A DNA stretch of 64,000 nucleotides from Amoebophrya sp. A120 (taxonomy: Eukaryota; Sar; Dinophyceae; Syndiniales; Amoebophryaceae). This document shows positions 1 to 10,911 of this stretch, one piece after another. Position numbers and translations under genes: made by a program. The notes under the pieces were generated by a model. The model searched no databases. It had not been told where the DNA came from and was given only the letters and a program-made list of their open reading frames with translations. Positions within the stretch are counted from its first letter, which is position 1. Every line of letters starts with the position of its first letter. Where the stretch lies: NCBI GenBank assembly GCA_905178155.1, contig CAJINV010000008.1, positions 4,204,793-4,268,792 on the forward strand, given 5' to 3'.

Positions 1-1085
1 TTTTAATCCGCACGGCACTAGAAGCCTATCTTACGTGCTGGTGGTACCATCAGCGCTGTAACGAGAAGGATGAACAACGACAAATGAAAATCTTCATACT
101 CGATACCAAAACTCGTTCGTCAGAGAAAAATGTTAACACTTTTATCCTTATCGAACAATCGTCGCGATGAAATAAAACCGAATAATTGCCAGGGACACTC
201 TATTTCGGACTGGCTGCGTTGGAAACCTGGCGGCACAGCTACCTCGGAAAGAAGAACTTCTCAATTACGTGTACAATTTGGCCAAGATTACATCACAATC
301 TATTTCTATCATCAAAGAGCATAACTGGAGTCTCTTTATTTGCAGCGTGTACCCACAACACGCGTGCATCTATGCGTGAACGGCTCAGAGAGGGTCGTAA
401 GAACGGTTTCAGTTCAGCGCGTTGTAGTTGAGGTGTTTGTTTATAGCTTTTCAGAGTTTGGCCGCTTTTGATATCAACGACTGTATGTTCGGTCGTGGTC
501 GTCTATGTCGCGTCCGAAAAAATCGTTCTGTCGGCCGAAGCCTCTGCTTTGTTACAGTTTTCGTCCGGAGCAGCGCAAACGTGGCTACTTTTATCTCAAC
601 CCGCAGCTCCGATAGGAGCAAGTCGGTTTTTCTTTTCTACGTACTTGCCTAAGGAGAGATTCTCCGAAATAAATATACCATTGTGGGAGCGTCGAAGATG
701 CAGCTTCTGCTTTTTTCCAATGCACTTTGGATAAAGACTTTGCGCTCCGAAGAAGTGCGCGCGACGAGGATAAGAAAAAACGGCTTGCATGAGCGAGACT
801 CGGTGGATCACGTTGCTTTTGTGGGGCGACGCGATGGAGTTCAGCGACATCATGTTTGTATTCTCCTAACTTGTTGAGTTTCTGTTTCAGTTTCTGGAGA
901 AATCAAGGACAGCTTGTTGCAGTCTGAGCCGACTCGTCAAAAGACTTTATCTAAAGGCAAGAAGTTGCCATGTGCAGCAGCTATTCTCAATCTCTTTACT
1001 CCTAGAAAGCTCCTGCCACATACGCTCGACAGAAGTGGTGCGCCAGTGCCTCCCCGATGAACTGCCAAAACGCAGGGTAATAAAC
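1..1085. other. No gene recognised at left edge
   Basis: Only short open stretches occur on either strand, with no recognisable protein motif. An open frame runs without stop from 972 into the coiled-coil gene that I start at 1086, so part of 972-1085 could be coding or leader. A pyrimidine-rich tract ending in CAG near 890 and another ending in TAG near 1005 could be splice acceptors for an unseen 5' exon. Confidence 0.4.
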
Positions 1086-4000
1086 ATGAAGTCCTACCAC
1101 ATTACGACCCCCAGCAAAATTGTGACGGCCGCCGCGACGAGAAAAGATCCGGGTTCAGCGTCGAAAATAACTGGCGTCCTCAAGCCGTCTACCTCCACAC
1201 CATTGTCCTCAGCCCGCCGGGAGACCACGAGGAGTCCGTCGCCGGGCACGAAAAGAAGTGCAGCTGCTGCTGCGTTTCAGTCGGAGCAGCAAGCAAGGTC
1301 GGAGATTAATACTTCCCGTTCGAAGCCTGGCGAGGACCGTACGAACTGTAACCCCGAGGAGGACGAGGACGATGAAACCGGTCCTCCCGTCCGTGAGGAG
1401 CATGATCGCACGCGCGTTCATATCGCAGGACCGAGCGCGACCTCAAGTTCGTCTTCCTCGTATTGCCGCTCACCTGGACGCGGAGCGAAAACTGGATCCA
1501 CCTCTTCGGCGAAATTGCTTACGGGCGATCGCAGGGGCAGCATGATGGTCCCGACTTCCCGGAGTAGAACGTCTACTCCAAGGAACTACAACGCCGCTGG
1601 CGCCAGCGCAGCGACCGCTGCACCCTCGCCAAGGCCCTTGCGAGTGAAGAACGATTGCAGTGCTGACCAACAACTGCCGCAGATAAACCCGTCGCCCCGC
1701 CCGGAGCACGATTCTGGAGCTCGTACAAATGGCGCAAGAAAACTTGAACGAAATCAAGTGGCATTTTCGGAAGGAGCGCGTCGAGCTGATCGTGATTACA
1801 GTCGGACGAAACACGGCCCGCCTTCCAGTCGCAGCGCCTCGGGCTCGCCTGTGAAGAAGCTGCAAGCAACGAGGATACGAATGCCTATGCCGTCGTCTAC
1901 TTCCGGTAACACTGCAACTACAGGGCCAGATACACCGAATGGGTCGTCCGTGATTAACGTCAACCGCCAGGTCACTCACTGGAAATCCCTCTACGAGACG
2001 GCTATCGAGGACTTCGGGAGCGGTATGCACAGAGAATTCTACTAGCTCATGACATCCACTGCAGTTGTCGTGCTGAGGGCAGCGTATAGTACTTAGTTCT
2101 TGTTGAGTCTCCGACTTGCGATTCATCACCAGTGTTGCACGACCGTGAAGATTGTGCGGCATTGAGTGTCTGTGCTACTGCTCACAGCGGCAGCGGATCG
2201 TGATCTATTTTTTCTTTTCTACAAGAGAGCGCAGCAAATGGGAGGAGGAATTCGCGAACTACCGACTCAAGGAGGAAAAGTGGAACTTGGAAAAGAACGC
2301 TCTGCTCGAGTAAGTAAAAATTAATGGCACTACGACTTTGTATAAACACCTTTTGGGTACGAGTACAACTCATCGCGGGCTCGACAATAGTGACCGCTCT
2401 GCTCGTTGTAGTGCCACTGCGACTGCCACCAATAGTACCAGTGCATGACAACATGATCTAGAAGCACATGCCGATTGGTGGATGATTCTTCTCTTTGTTG
2501 CGAGTGCGACGTGCATTGAAGATCACAATGACAATCACTATCACATCACTCTATCGCATTATTGTGACAACCCCTCCACTGCCACGTGCTCTACTCAGGT
2601 ACATCGAGGAAACGCGCAAACGCGACGCAGTGACTGGGACCGCCCGCGGATTGAACAGCACTAGTACAGGCTCGTCCTCGTCCGTGAACGAGTTAAACTA
2701 TGTGAAGGAGCTGCAGGGGCAGCTGTCCCACGCGTTGCAGCAGCAGAATTTTTTGGAGGAAGCGTACAGCGAACGCGAGTACAAGTACTCCGAGCTGATG
2801 CAGCAGAAGACGCAGGAGCTGCACGGCTATTGCGCGAAGACCGAGCAGATGGAGAAGCTCACCGAGAAGCTGAAGAAGGAGAATCAGCAGCTGCTGAACA
2901 GGGAAAAGCAGGCGAAGCAACAGAGTGTGGTCTTCGAGAAAAAGATCAACGAGGACAAGCAACTGCTCAACGACTGCAAGAACCAGCTGCAGCGGCAGCA
3001 AACGGCCCTCGCGGAGCTCCAGCTCAAGTTTGCGGAGACCAGCGAGAACCTGAAGCTCTGCCTGCAAGAAAACGAGCTGCTCAAGAGTTCCGCTTCGACC
3101 GCGGCTACTTCCGCCTCGGCGGGGGAGAGGGAACGAAGGGAATCTAATGAGCGCGCGGATCTACTGCAAGCGGAGTTGAGCCGCAAAACCGACGAGATGG
3201 GACGGCTGAAACAGGAGTTTGCGCAGCAGCACGCGAGCTCGCAAGCCATGATCGGGCAAATGCGCCAGAAATTGCAGCAAGTGTTGCGCAGTGGAGCCTT
3301 GATACAACAACACCAGCAGCAGCAGGATGTCGGCGTGGGAAAGAAACTTAGCGACGATGGAACAAAGTTGCTTGTACTAAATAACTCCAGCGGGGGCGCG
3401 GCAACCTCCTCCGGGTCGAGCGGAGCAGACCTCTACGGAACTATAAACACGACGACCCCAAGCCGTCCGGTGATGGCGAGCCACAGCGGTGAGCAGCTGT
3501 TGGAGGAGATGCGGCACAGAGAGGAGACGATCGTGCAAATGGTCCGCGAGGTGTACGCGTCCTTCGGCCACGAGCTCAGCTGGCCAAGTACGTCGCAACT
3601 GCGCGCCCGGCAGACCGTCTCGTCCGAACAAGCTGAAGTAGAAGTTGACGTGGTTGAGCTGGTGCGGTCGGCCCTGAAAGTGCTGTCCGACTACGCGAGG
3701 CGGGATGTGGAAGGGCAAATGCAGCACGAGCACCACTTGGCACCGCACCTACAAGAGCGAAATCCGGACCCGCATCGAAGACGAGCAGCACCAAAGCACA
3801 CTTATTCTGGAGGAGATGAACTTGTTGACCAGCATGTCGCTGAGGAGACTCCAGCGCTACGCGACGGATCATTCTGTGCCAGGTCCACCAACGCAGGTCG
3901 TGTCGCGGGCCACGGAATGACGACAGGCGGGACTTCTAGTGGAGGATCCAAAAATCCCAACGGCATGCGAATCGTGTTTGTCGACGAAGGAGATGCTGGA

Positions 4001-6494
4001 GGAGCGTTTGGGCAAGAGAGGGCGAACTACCTTGAAGATCATGACCAATTCCGCGAGATCCACCCCCCGCAGGAGTACGACTGCGAAGCGGATATTGCTC
4101 GAAATGGGCACGACGTACAGATGCTATCGAGCACCAGAGCGTCCGGGTACGAGGACGTCCAGCAGATGGACAACCACGATGATTACCTCCACGCCGGCGG
4201 ACGAGTGCCTCCAGCACAAGCGCCTAGACACGAGGCGCACCATCAAAAAATGCTGCATCGGTCTATTGCGGACGAGAGAGGGCAGCAGCTAGACGAGCAA
4301 CTTGGCGTTTTGAATAAAACCGACACTTCGTTTACCTCCACCTTCTCCGTGGCTGAGCACTTGCGGCAGATAAAGGACGCCTTTGTAAAAGTGCCTCCGG
4401 GCGGCGGGCGTGTGAGCCGGGACACGCAATACAGCGCTACGGCTGCGATGAAAGTAGAAGATCAACGACAAGAACCCAATTCAACAAGTTCATCTATGAG
4501 TCGTGGTCCAGCTGAATGGCACGAGGAAAGAAGAATAAATACCAGAAATGACCTGTCTGGAGATCATGATAGAAGTAGAGGACAAGTACATAATTCTCCT
4601 GGTGGTCCTGCCACTTTTTCCGCGTACGAAAATTCTTCAAATCGCCAGCAGCCCCCCAAGCCTCCGCCGTTGCCCTTTCCAGAACGGAAAATCCAATATG
4701 GCGCAGACCCTCCTCGTGTGGCCGACGACGCGTTCATTTCGTCTGCACGAGGTCCTCCTCCGTCTGGCCGCGCCCCAGCACCTGCGATGAAAATCGCAGC
4801 GCTCCAGCTTCCAGGGGGGAACAGCTTCGGCACGCGATTGCAACGGGAAAATGCGCCGTATAGTGCGACAAGGCCCTCCTCCGATGGTGGAAGGACCACG
4901 GGAAACAACGCAAACGCTGCTGGTCCCCGCTCGTCGCCAGCAGCGGCACCGAGCTCTTCCAGTACGAGACGGAGAAACGAACGCCAACCATTGAACGAGA
5001 CAGCCCCAGCGGAAATGATGCTCAATCTGACCGCAACCAGTGGCTGGGCCAGCAACCGCTCGTACGCAGGTGGAGGTGGCACCTCTTCGATTTCCTCTGC
5101 TGCAAAGCAAAGGGAGGCCGCTAGAGACATGAATCACACCTGGCACCACCACGACCATCTCGGGAGTTGGACGTCGCAGGTGGAGCAACAAGAGGAACTA
5201 CAAGCACAGCAGGAGCACGGCGATTTTTTTCACAACCCGACAACGCCCGCGACAACAAGCAACTTCTGCGTCTCGCCCAGACCAGTTTCGTTGCCCGACT
5301 TCAACAACTCAAAGACCTCGCCCGCGGTCTTGCCAAGAACGTTGCCGGGCCCGCCGACAAGTAAAGAAGTTGATTATCGTTTTGCCGGAAAAGATCATAA
5401 GATGTTTATCTCCAGTCTACTCTGCGCCGTAGCATAGCCTTCAATTTGATCATTGTTGCATGTCCTCTGATTGACCCGCCCCTCACGATTGAAATACTGT
5501 TGAAATAAGACTTTTCGGCTTCGCATCTAATCAGGACAACATCGCCCTCCGCGTAGCGCTCCTGCGCACGAGGCGGCCCGCCGCGGTGGAAGTCCAGCAC
5601 CGCGAGATGATCAGCAGCAACATCGTCGAAGCCCGAGCACGACCAATGCGGGCACCCCGAGCACCGTCTTACAGCCGCCCGCTCTGGGAGGTGCTGGTCG
5701 GGGAGGCGCTTATCCTGGTGAGGAACCGCTGGACCGAAATGGGAATACTAGGACTTCACCTCATCTAGTCGCAACGCAGAATTATGATGATCCTGTGAAC
5801 GAGGTAGAAGGCGTGGCCCCGACGCACCATAATGGCGCGACGACGAGTAGATATCCTGAGTAAAAACGTACCCACACCAGAGTCAGGATAAGGATTTTGC
5901 AACACAAATCTAGGAGTTTTGTGAGTCACGCATGACAAGTTGCGCTATGCAGTGTAGTGCAGGTTAGCAAGTGCAGCCGCATCACAGATTCATCTGCTCA
6001 TCCTGTTCACAGCATCACAAATTCCAAAACAGGCTTGGAAATGGCTCTCATGGGGATGCGCATTACAAGTCTTCCTGTCTTTGCAAATCTGCATTGCAAC
6101 TCTGGTGTGGGTACGTTTTTACTCAGGATAGTAGAACGGAGGAGCTGACTGATAAGATCAGCATGGTGCGGAAGCAGTTTGCCTCCATACGCCGTGCTCT
6201 AGACTATGAATTGCAAAAATGTCTGGGTCTGGAAGATTGCAACTTGTCATGGTAAATCTGAAGCATGCAACAATCTGTGTTGCATGAGTGCCAAAGGCTG
6301 TCAACTTTTGACCAAGTTGGAACGGAGTCTCTCATGCAGAATAGGCATGGCAGAGACCTCACAGAGTCTGTCATGCTAAGTCTCGCATTCCAGACCTCAT
6401 CGGTCATGGAAAATCTGCATGACAAGTCTACACTCTTCCAGACCCAGACATTTTTGCATTTCATATAGACCTGAACAGTACGACGCGCGGATAG
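1086..6494 (+). CDS. Large coiled-coil protein with disordered flanks, six exons
   Basis: Proposed exons are 1086-2022, 2228-2309, 2599-5360, 5535-5851, 6136-6204 and 6471-6494. Their summed length is an exact multiple of three and gives about 1396 aa. The first three introns have GT and AG ends. The last two are introner elements flanked by GTAGA and TAGAC duplications. Residues 1-300 are Ser/Thr/Pro/Arg-rich and look disordered. From roughly residue 310 to 560 the chain is dense in Glu, Lys, Gln and Leu with heptad-like spacing (for example EKLKKENQQLLNREKQAK), typical of a long coiled coil. The rest is low-complexity with Gly, Pro, Gln and Ser runs. A cytoskeletal, basal-body or scaffold role would fit this architecture, but no family is recognised. 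The start at 1086 is chosen because the upstream frame reads less like protein; 972 is an alternative. The final 8-codon exon is the least certain part. Confidence 0.72.
5852..6130. mobile_element. Introner element, family A
   Basis: The left end TATCCTGAGTAAAAACGT matches the inverted right end (ACGTTTTTACTCAGGATA), with the homology running on through CCCACACCAGAGT. GTAGA is duplicated at 5847-5851 and 6131-6135. Removal joins codons AGT AGA to ACG GAG and keeps the coiled-coil frame open. GT-AG ends can be drawn here by sliding along the duplication. Confidence 0.85.
6205..6465. mobile_element. Introner element, family B
   Basis: The ends are TATGAATTGCAAAAATG and its near-perfect inverse, followed inward by TCTGGGTCTGGAAG. 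TAGAC is duplicated at 6200-6204 and 6466-6470. The interior carries CTTGTCATG- and GCATCACA-like words that recur in most family B copies in this window. Confidence 0.83.
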
Positions 6495-7132
6495 CTCGTA
6501 TTTGAGATAAGCACCCGCTGCAATGTTGACACGTGCTTATAATTTTAGCATTTTGGTGATGTGTGTCGCCAGAACTCTTGATAGTGCGTTTCGTGTGTGC
6601 GTGTGGTCGAATGAAACGAAGTGCATCTACTTCGAGGACTGCAAGGTCAAACATATTATCGCGTGTGGAGATGAAGATGATGCGGATGGTTTTGATTACG
6701 CCTTCGTTTTCCTTTTGTGTGCAAAAGGGGGGGCCAGACGAAACTGAACGAAAAAACAACCAAGGCGAAAGCGGGAGATGGATGTCTGAAAGGCATGACC
6801 ACGTTACTATCGTCAGTTCTCCTTTGTTACACAGAAATTTGGGACGAGCAAGTAGGCTTCCTCTACTTCTTCCGTGAACGGTTTCTCACTCTCACGAGCG
6901 GCATGAGTACGTAGGTGTGTGTGTAGCTCGACTTTAAAAGTCAGTTCTCATGAAGATGATCCTAGCACCAGCAGTGTAGTACCACGTTCGCGTGAATGAG
7001 GCGCTGATCTCGTCCCACGTGTCTTCTGTGAAAATGCCAGAATATCAACGCCCTTTCAATTGTAAACCCGAATTACAACATATTCATATTGAAAATTGCT
7101 GTGCATGCAACACAACATAGACTATCATCAAG
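6495..7132. other. Intergenic stretch, no gene recognised
   Basis: Short open frames on both strands lack coding-like composition. No terminal-repeat element with a convincing duplication was found. It probably holds the 3' end of the first coiled-coil gene and the promoter of the next. Confidence 0.4.
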
Positions 7133-9545
7133 ATGTTTTCCCCCGCCCCCCGGCCACCAGCTCCCGGAGCAGGTGGGAGCACAGCAGCCCGCCGAGCGGG
7201 TCCATCACCAAAGCAATCGCCTGGGGCACCCGCGCGACCACTCGGCGCACCGTCACCACGCGGAGGAGGTGGATTCTCGCCGGGGCAAAATGTGAAAGGC
7301 AAAGGAAAGGGCGGCGCCGGTGCTACAATGGTGTCCCCAACTACCGGCGTCGGCCCCCGTCCAGGAGGCGGCGCACCGCGCAGATTCAACAGCCCCCCTC
7401 TCAGCCCGAACACGAACCTTGGGGGAGTCAGCCCCTCGCCGAGGGGAGGAGGCGGTGGGGGCGGCATGATCCTGGGGAATAACAGTCCGAACGCGTTGCA
7501 GCAGGCGGCTCTGCGGGACGAAATGGCAATCGGGAGAAATTTGCTGAACCGGAACGTTACAACCCAAGAGTTCAAGCGCGAAAATGAGCAGCTGAAAAAG
7601 GAGAACGAGCAGCTGAAGCAGCAGATTCGCGATCTCATGGCGACCACGGATGCCAAGTTTCAAAAGGTCGTCGAAATGATCGAGCAGTACGTATCCTGTG
7701 TTGTAAACACCGGTGACACCCAAGAAATTGAGTAACTTAATTTATTAGTACTATCCGATGTTGAATAGTCAATGATAGATTGGGAACCCTGCATCTACAT
7801 AAATCCACGAGAAGTTTTGGGACGGGTCAACACGTCGCATGTTGGGAAGTTTTTATCTGTAGTGCAGCTTAGCAATAGCACGGCCAGCCTCATCGCATCA
7901 TGTGCAGAATTACGAAAACACGAACAGAAAAGCCTCTCATCAGGATGCGCATTAGACAAATGTTCCTGATGTTGATGCAAATCCGCGTGACACGGTTTTT
8001 ACGTAGGATAGTACGAGGAAAAGCAGCTGAAGGAGTCCCTCCTTACCGAAGAGCAGGTAAGCATGGCAAGATATGTCTGGATTTGTGATGCGAGACTCGT
8101 ATCGAGAGCAGGATCTCGTAAGAGGCTTTCCGTGCTTGGAGGTAGTTCTTGTCATGCGATGTAACTACGAATGTCAGTCCTCATGACGGACATGCCGTAT
8201 TGCCATTCAACAGGAGACCCCTGTGTCATGCAAGATTCAGCAACACACTCTCGCACTCGCTGCATCTTTGCAGAGGACCCAGACTTATTTGCACATGATA
8301 GCGGGGCGGCGTAAGCAAGCGGCAGCAAAACGAGGAATTCTTCGAATTGATGCAGGAAAAGCGGCGACTCGAAACGTTGGTGGAGAAAAAGAACGAGGAA
8401 GCGGACTTGCTGAACAAGCTTCTCGCCAAAAAGCAGGAGGACTTCCTCTTTTCCATTGAGCAGTTGAAGGATGTCAAGTCCTGGGCCAAAAAGACGATCA
8501 AAGAGGTAGAGGAGAAAGCGGAAATCGCAATCAACAAGAGGGACAAGAGAATCTACGAATGCGTATCATACACGTAAAGACCGATAGTTATCCTACCCAA
8601 ACGTAGTTGCCATGCAAGTCTGCGTGCTCACATGAAAGCTGTGTAGTCTACTGCGCAGCCTAGTACTAAGCAGTGCTTCTGCTTTCTAACCGTGCTTCGT
8701 GGGTATTCGAGATGGTCGGTTTGTGAAAACTCGCCCGCTGGTGCACCTCGCTACATACGACTGACGGTGGGATCCCAAAGCTGTCATACGTGTTGTTGAC
8801 TCCTACGACTTCTTGACTTGTGTAGCAAAAAAAGTATCTATGCTGGAGCTGCGGGTAGGTAGACGTTTTTCCCCAGCAAAGTACGAGAGAGAGATCTATC
8901 GGAAGCAAGAAACGGTCGACCAAGTGCTGAAATTGCTGCACCGGGAAAAGACGAAGTGCGAAAAGTTGGTGCTTTCCACAAACGAGCTGACGCGGATAAG
9001 CATTGTAAATTCAAATATCTCTGGGTCTGGAAAAAATCGAATTTCTATTGCTTGTCGCGCATTTTGTAGAAAAACTGTTGTGCATGTTGACGACCACCAC
9101 CGGCTGCAAATAGAGTGCGACCTCCTGCTTAATATTTCTCAAGCCAATAAAACGCAGTTTTTCCATTGCGCGCCCCGCGCATCCACGACAACTATCTAAG
9201 TGACCACTCTCATGAAAATCTGTCATGCACAGCTGCACTTGCGCTTGGAAGTATAGTTGTAGAGCTAGAGTTCCAATCAACATCGACAATTTTGCATCTC
9301 AAGTTCCCACCTCCAGGAGGCGGCCCAGACGTAAAATATCTTTGTCGCATTGATAGCGGAAGCTGGAAGGCGATTTGGAGTTCAAGCTCCGCATTTTGAA
9401 CCGCGAGGTCGAGCGCGTGATGAAGATCGGCGAGGACAAGTTCCGCGCATGGCCGTTCAACAACAACACATATCCAGAGAAAGGAAAACTCTTACTGTTG
9501 CGACAAGGTGATGCCAAAACTTCTTGTGATGAGGTGCCTACCTAA
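7133..9545 (+). CDS. Coiled-coil protein with Pro/Gly-rich N-terminus, five exons
   Basis: Exons 7133-7691, 8016-8057, 8306-8558, 8887-8996 and 9361-9545 sum to 1149 nt, an exact multiple of three, giving 382 aa. Residues 1-125 are rich in Pro, Gly and Ala and look disordered. From about residue 145 to the end the chain is heptad-rich (FKRENEQLKKENEQLKQQI, then EKRRLETLVEKKNEEADLL and LEFKLRILNREVERVMKIG). This predicts an almost continuous coiled coil, followed by a short tail ending in DEVPT. All four introns are bounded by short duplications (GTACG, GCAGG/GCGGG, TACGA, GCGGA), so the gene seems to have been split by four element insertions. It lies about 640 bp downstream of a larger coiled-coil gene with a similar disordered-then-coiled layout. 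No family was recognised; a structural or cytoskeletal role is inference. Confidence 0.8.
7692..8010. mobile_element. Introner element, divergent family A
   Basis: The left end TATCCTGTGTTGTAAACACC and right end GGTTTTTACGTAGGATA are inverted relatives. GTACG is duplicated at 7687-7691 and 8011-8015. Removal joins GAG CAG TAC G to AG GAA AAG and continues the coiled coil without a break. Confidence 0.8.
8058..8300. mobile_element. Introner element, family B
   Basis: The left end is TAAGCATGGCAAGATATG and the right end is ACTTATTTGCACATGATA, with degenerate TGTCTGG/GACCCAGAC arms inside. The duplication is GCAGG at 8053-8057 against GCGGG at 8301-8305. Removal keeps the reading frame of the coiled coil. 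Confidence 0.68.
8559..8881. mobile_element. Probable introner element, ends degenerate
   Basis: TACGA is repeated at 8554-8558 and 8882-8886. Removing one copy with the intervening DNA joins ATC TAC GA to G AGA GAG in frame. The terminal inverted repeats are weak: GTATCATACACGTAAA on the left and GACGTTTTTCCCCAGCAAAG on the right. An ordinary intron ending in AAAG is possible. Confidence 0.5.
8997..9355. mobile_element. Introner element, family B
   Basis: The left end TAAGCATTGTAAATTCAAAT, followed by ATCTCTGGGTCTGG, faces a degenerate right end TTTGTCGCATTGATA. GCGGA is duplicated at 8992-8996 and 9356-9360. Removal joins ACG CGG A to AG CTG GAA and the heptads continue. Confidence 0.75.
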
Positions 9546-9750
9546 AAAGCATATTTTTAATCTGTCTTGCTAGAAACGCAATTTCTCCGTGGATAATTTT
9601 CTGCTGTTTCGCTCTGCTCCCTAGCTAATTCCAAACAAATACGCATCGGAGGCTACCTCTTTATTGATGTCATGTGGAACTAGAACTGCAAAGCTTGCAA
9701 AGAAAAGTCACTTCCACAGAAGAGCTGCACAAATTTTTCCCTGCGATACC

Positions 9751-10197
9751 ATGAATCCCGCTGTGACTGGAAAAACCGCGAAAAATACCACCGCCAACAA
9801 CGTGGACGTCAAAGCTGACACCAGCAAGAATGACGTAGCGAATAAAGCAGACACGGTAAGAACTGCAGGCCCTACCGACCGCGCACAGTGGTCGAAAAAG
9901 GAGCAGGCGGCGGCCGCAAGGACGCCTTCAGTCTCATCCCCCGCCGCCGGCGCAGCAGCGGGGAGCGGAGCAAAGGGTGCAGCGGGCGCGCCGTCCTCCC
10001 CCGGCGCGGGGGGCGGAGGAATGATCGCAGGCGGTGACGGAAATGTAAATAACAAGGGTGGTAGAAATATAATGAACAAAGACGCACTCGCACATCATGA
10101 GGACACTTCTGCGGCGCACATGAAAAAAGGGAAACTAGTATCACCACATGAACCAACGCACACTTCGAAGAAAGGATCTGGTAAAGGAAAAAAATGA
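9751..10197 (+). CDS. Small low-complexity basic protein
   Basis: This is a single open frame of 148 aa from the ATG at 9751. The same frame is open upstream to an ATG at 9664, which gives a less protein-like leader. The N-terminal third is rich in Thr, Asn, Lys, Asp and Ala. The middle is an Ala/Gly/Pro/Ser tract, and the tail is Lys- and His-rich (KKGSGKGKK). No domain, signal peptide or membrane segment is visible. The composition suggests a disordered, possibly nucleic-acid-binding protein, which is inference only. It begins about 205 bp after the stop of the preceding coiled-coil gene. Confidence 0.5.
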   Translation: MNPAVTGKTAKNTTANNVDVKADTSKNDVANKADTVRTAGPTDRAQWSKKEQAAAARTPSVSSPAAGAAAGSGAKGAAGAPSSPGAGGGGMIAGGDGNVNNKGGRNIMNKDALAHHEDTSAAHMKKGKLVSPHEPTHTSKKGSGKGKK

Positions 10198-10911
10198 ATG
10201 TTTGTACTCAATGTTTTGATGGATACGACGAGCGGTATAGCAAGTAGAAATATTTTTTGCAGCGGCGTTCTGTCTATCTGTTTCTCCTGATGGGAAGATG
10301 CCGCACTGTACACAATTGTTCTCGCGTCGCACAAGCACGTCCTTTTCCCTTCGCAAAGCCATGCAGAAACAGCAAGGGGTCTGGTTATACAAAAGAAAAA
10401 CATATGACTACATATTGAATGAACTTGTGCTGGGTGATCCTTGTTCATCCCTAATGCGCATCTAATAGTCACTTCTGATGGAGCTTCTCGTGCTGACAAA
10501 ATTCCATCCAAGCGTGCCACAGGCGACTTGTGGCATTTTCTACCCTTTTGAAGACGGCTCGGCGCAGTTCATACGATAGTTCCCGCATCGATTTTTGTAG
10601 CAGTTCCCCTGGAAAAATGTTGATCAACGATTGAAGATCCTCATGCCGAAGCACTAAACGCGACGCAATAAACCAGTTCGCGTGGTCAACATCTTTGACC
10701 GTCTTTATCCTGCGGTACTTAATGAATTAGTCGCGCAGTTGAGGACCACCAACTTTCCTGACCTGATCGCAGATGAAAATACAAGTACAACCGAGGACCC
10801 GATTTATTTACGTCCGAACGTGGCAGAGGCCGACGTAGGTGTTTAATAAAAATCGAGCTTCAAAAATTTTTTATGAGCTTGTTTTAATAATTAAAGTATT
10901 CTATCTTCATC
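10198..10911. other. Unresolved stretch with possible exons on both strands
   Basis: On the + strand 10686-10846 reads as a clean segment ending in stop (VNIFDRLYPAVLNELVAQL, then TEDPIYLRPNVAEADVGV), preceded by a possible acceptor at CCAG near 10676. On the - strand about 10740-10450 also reads well (RHEDLQSLINIFPGELLQK, then YELRRAVFKRVENATSRLW). The two overlap over 10686-10740 and cannot both be complete. Neither has an obvious partner exon. Confidence 0.35.
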
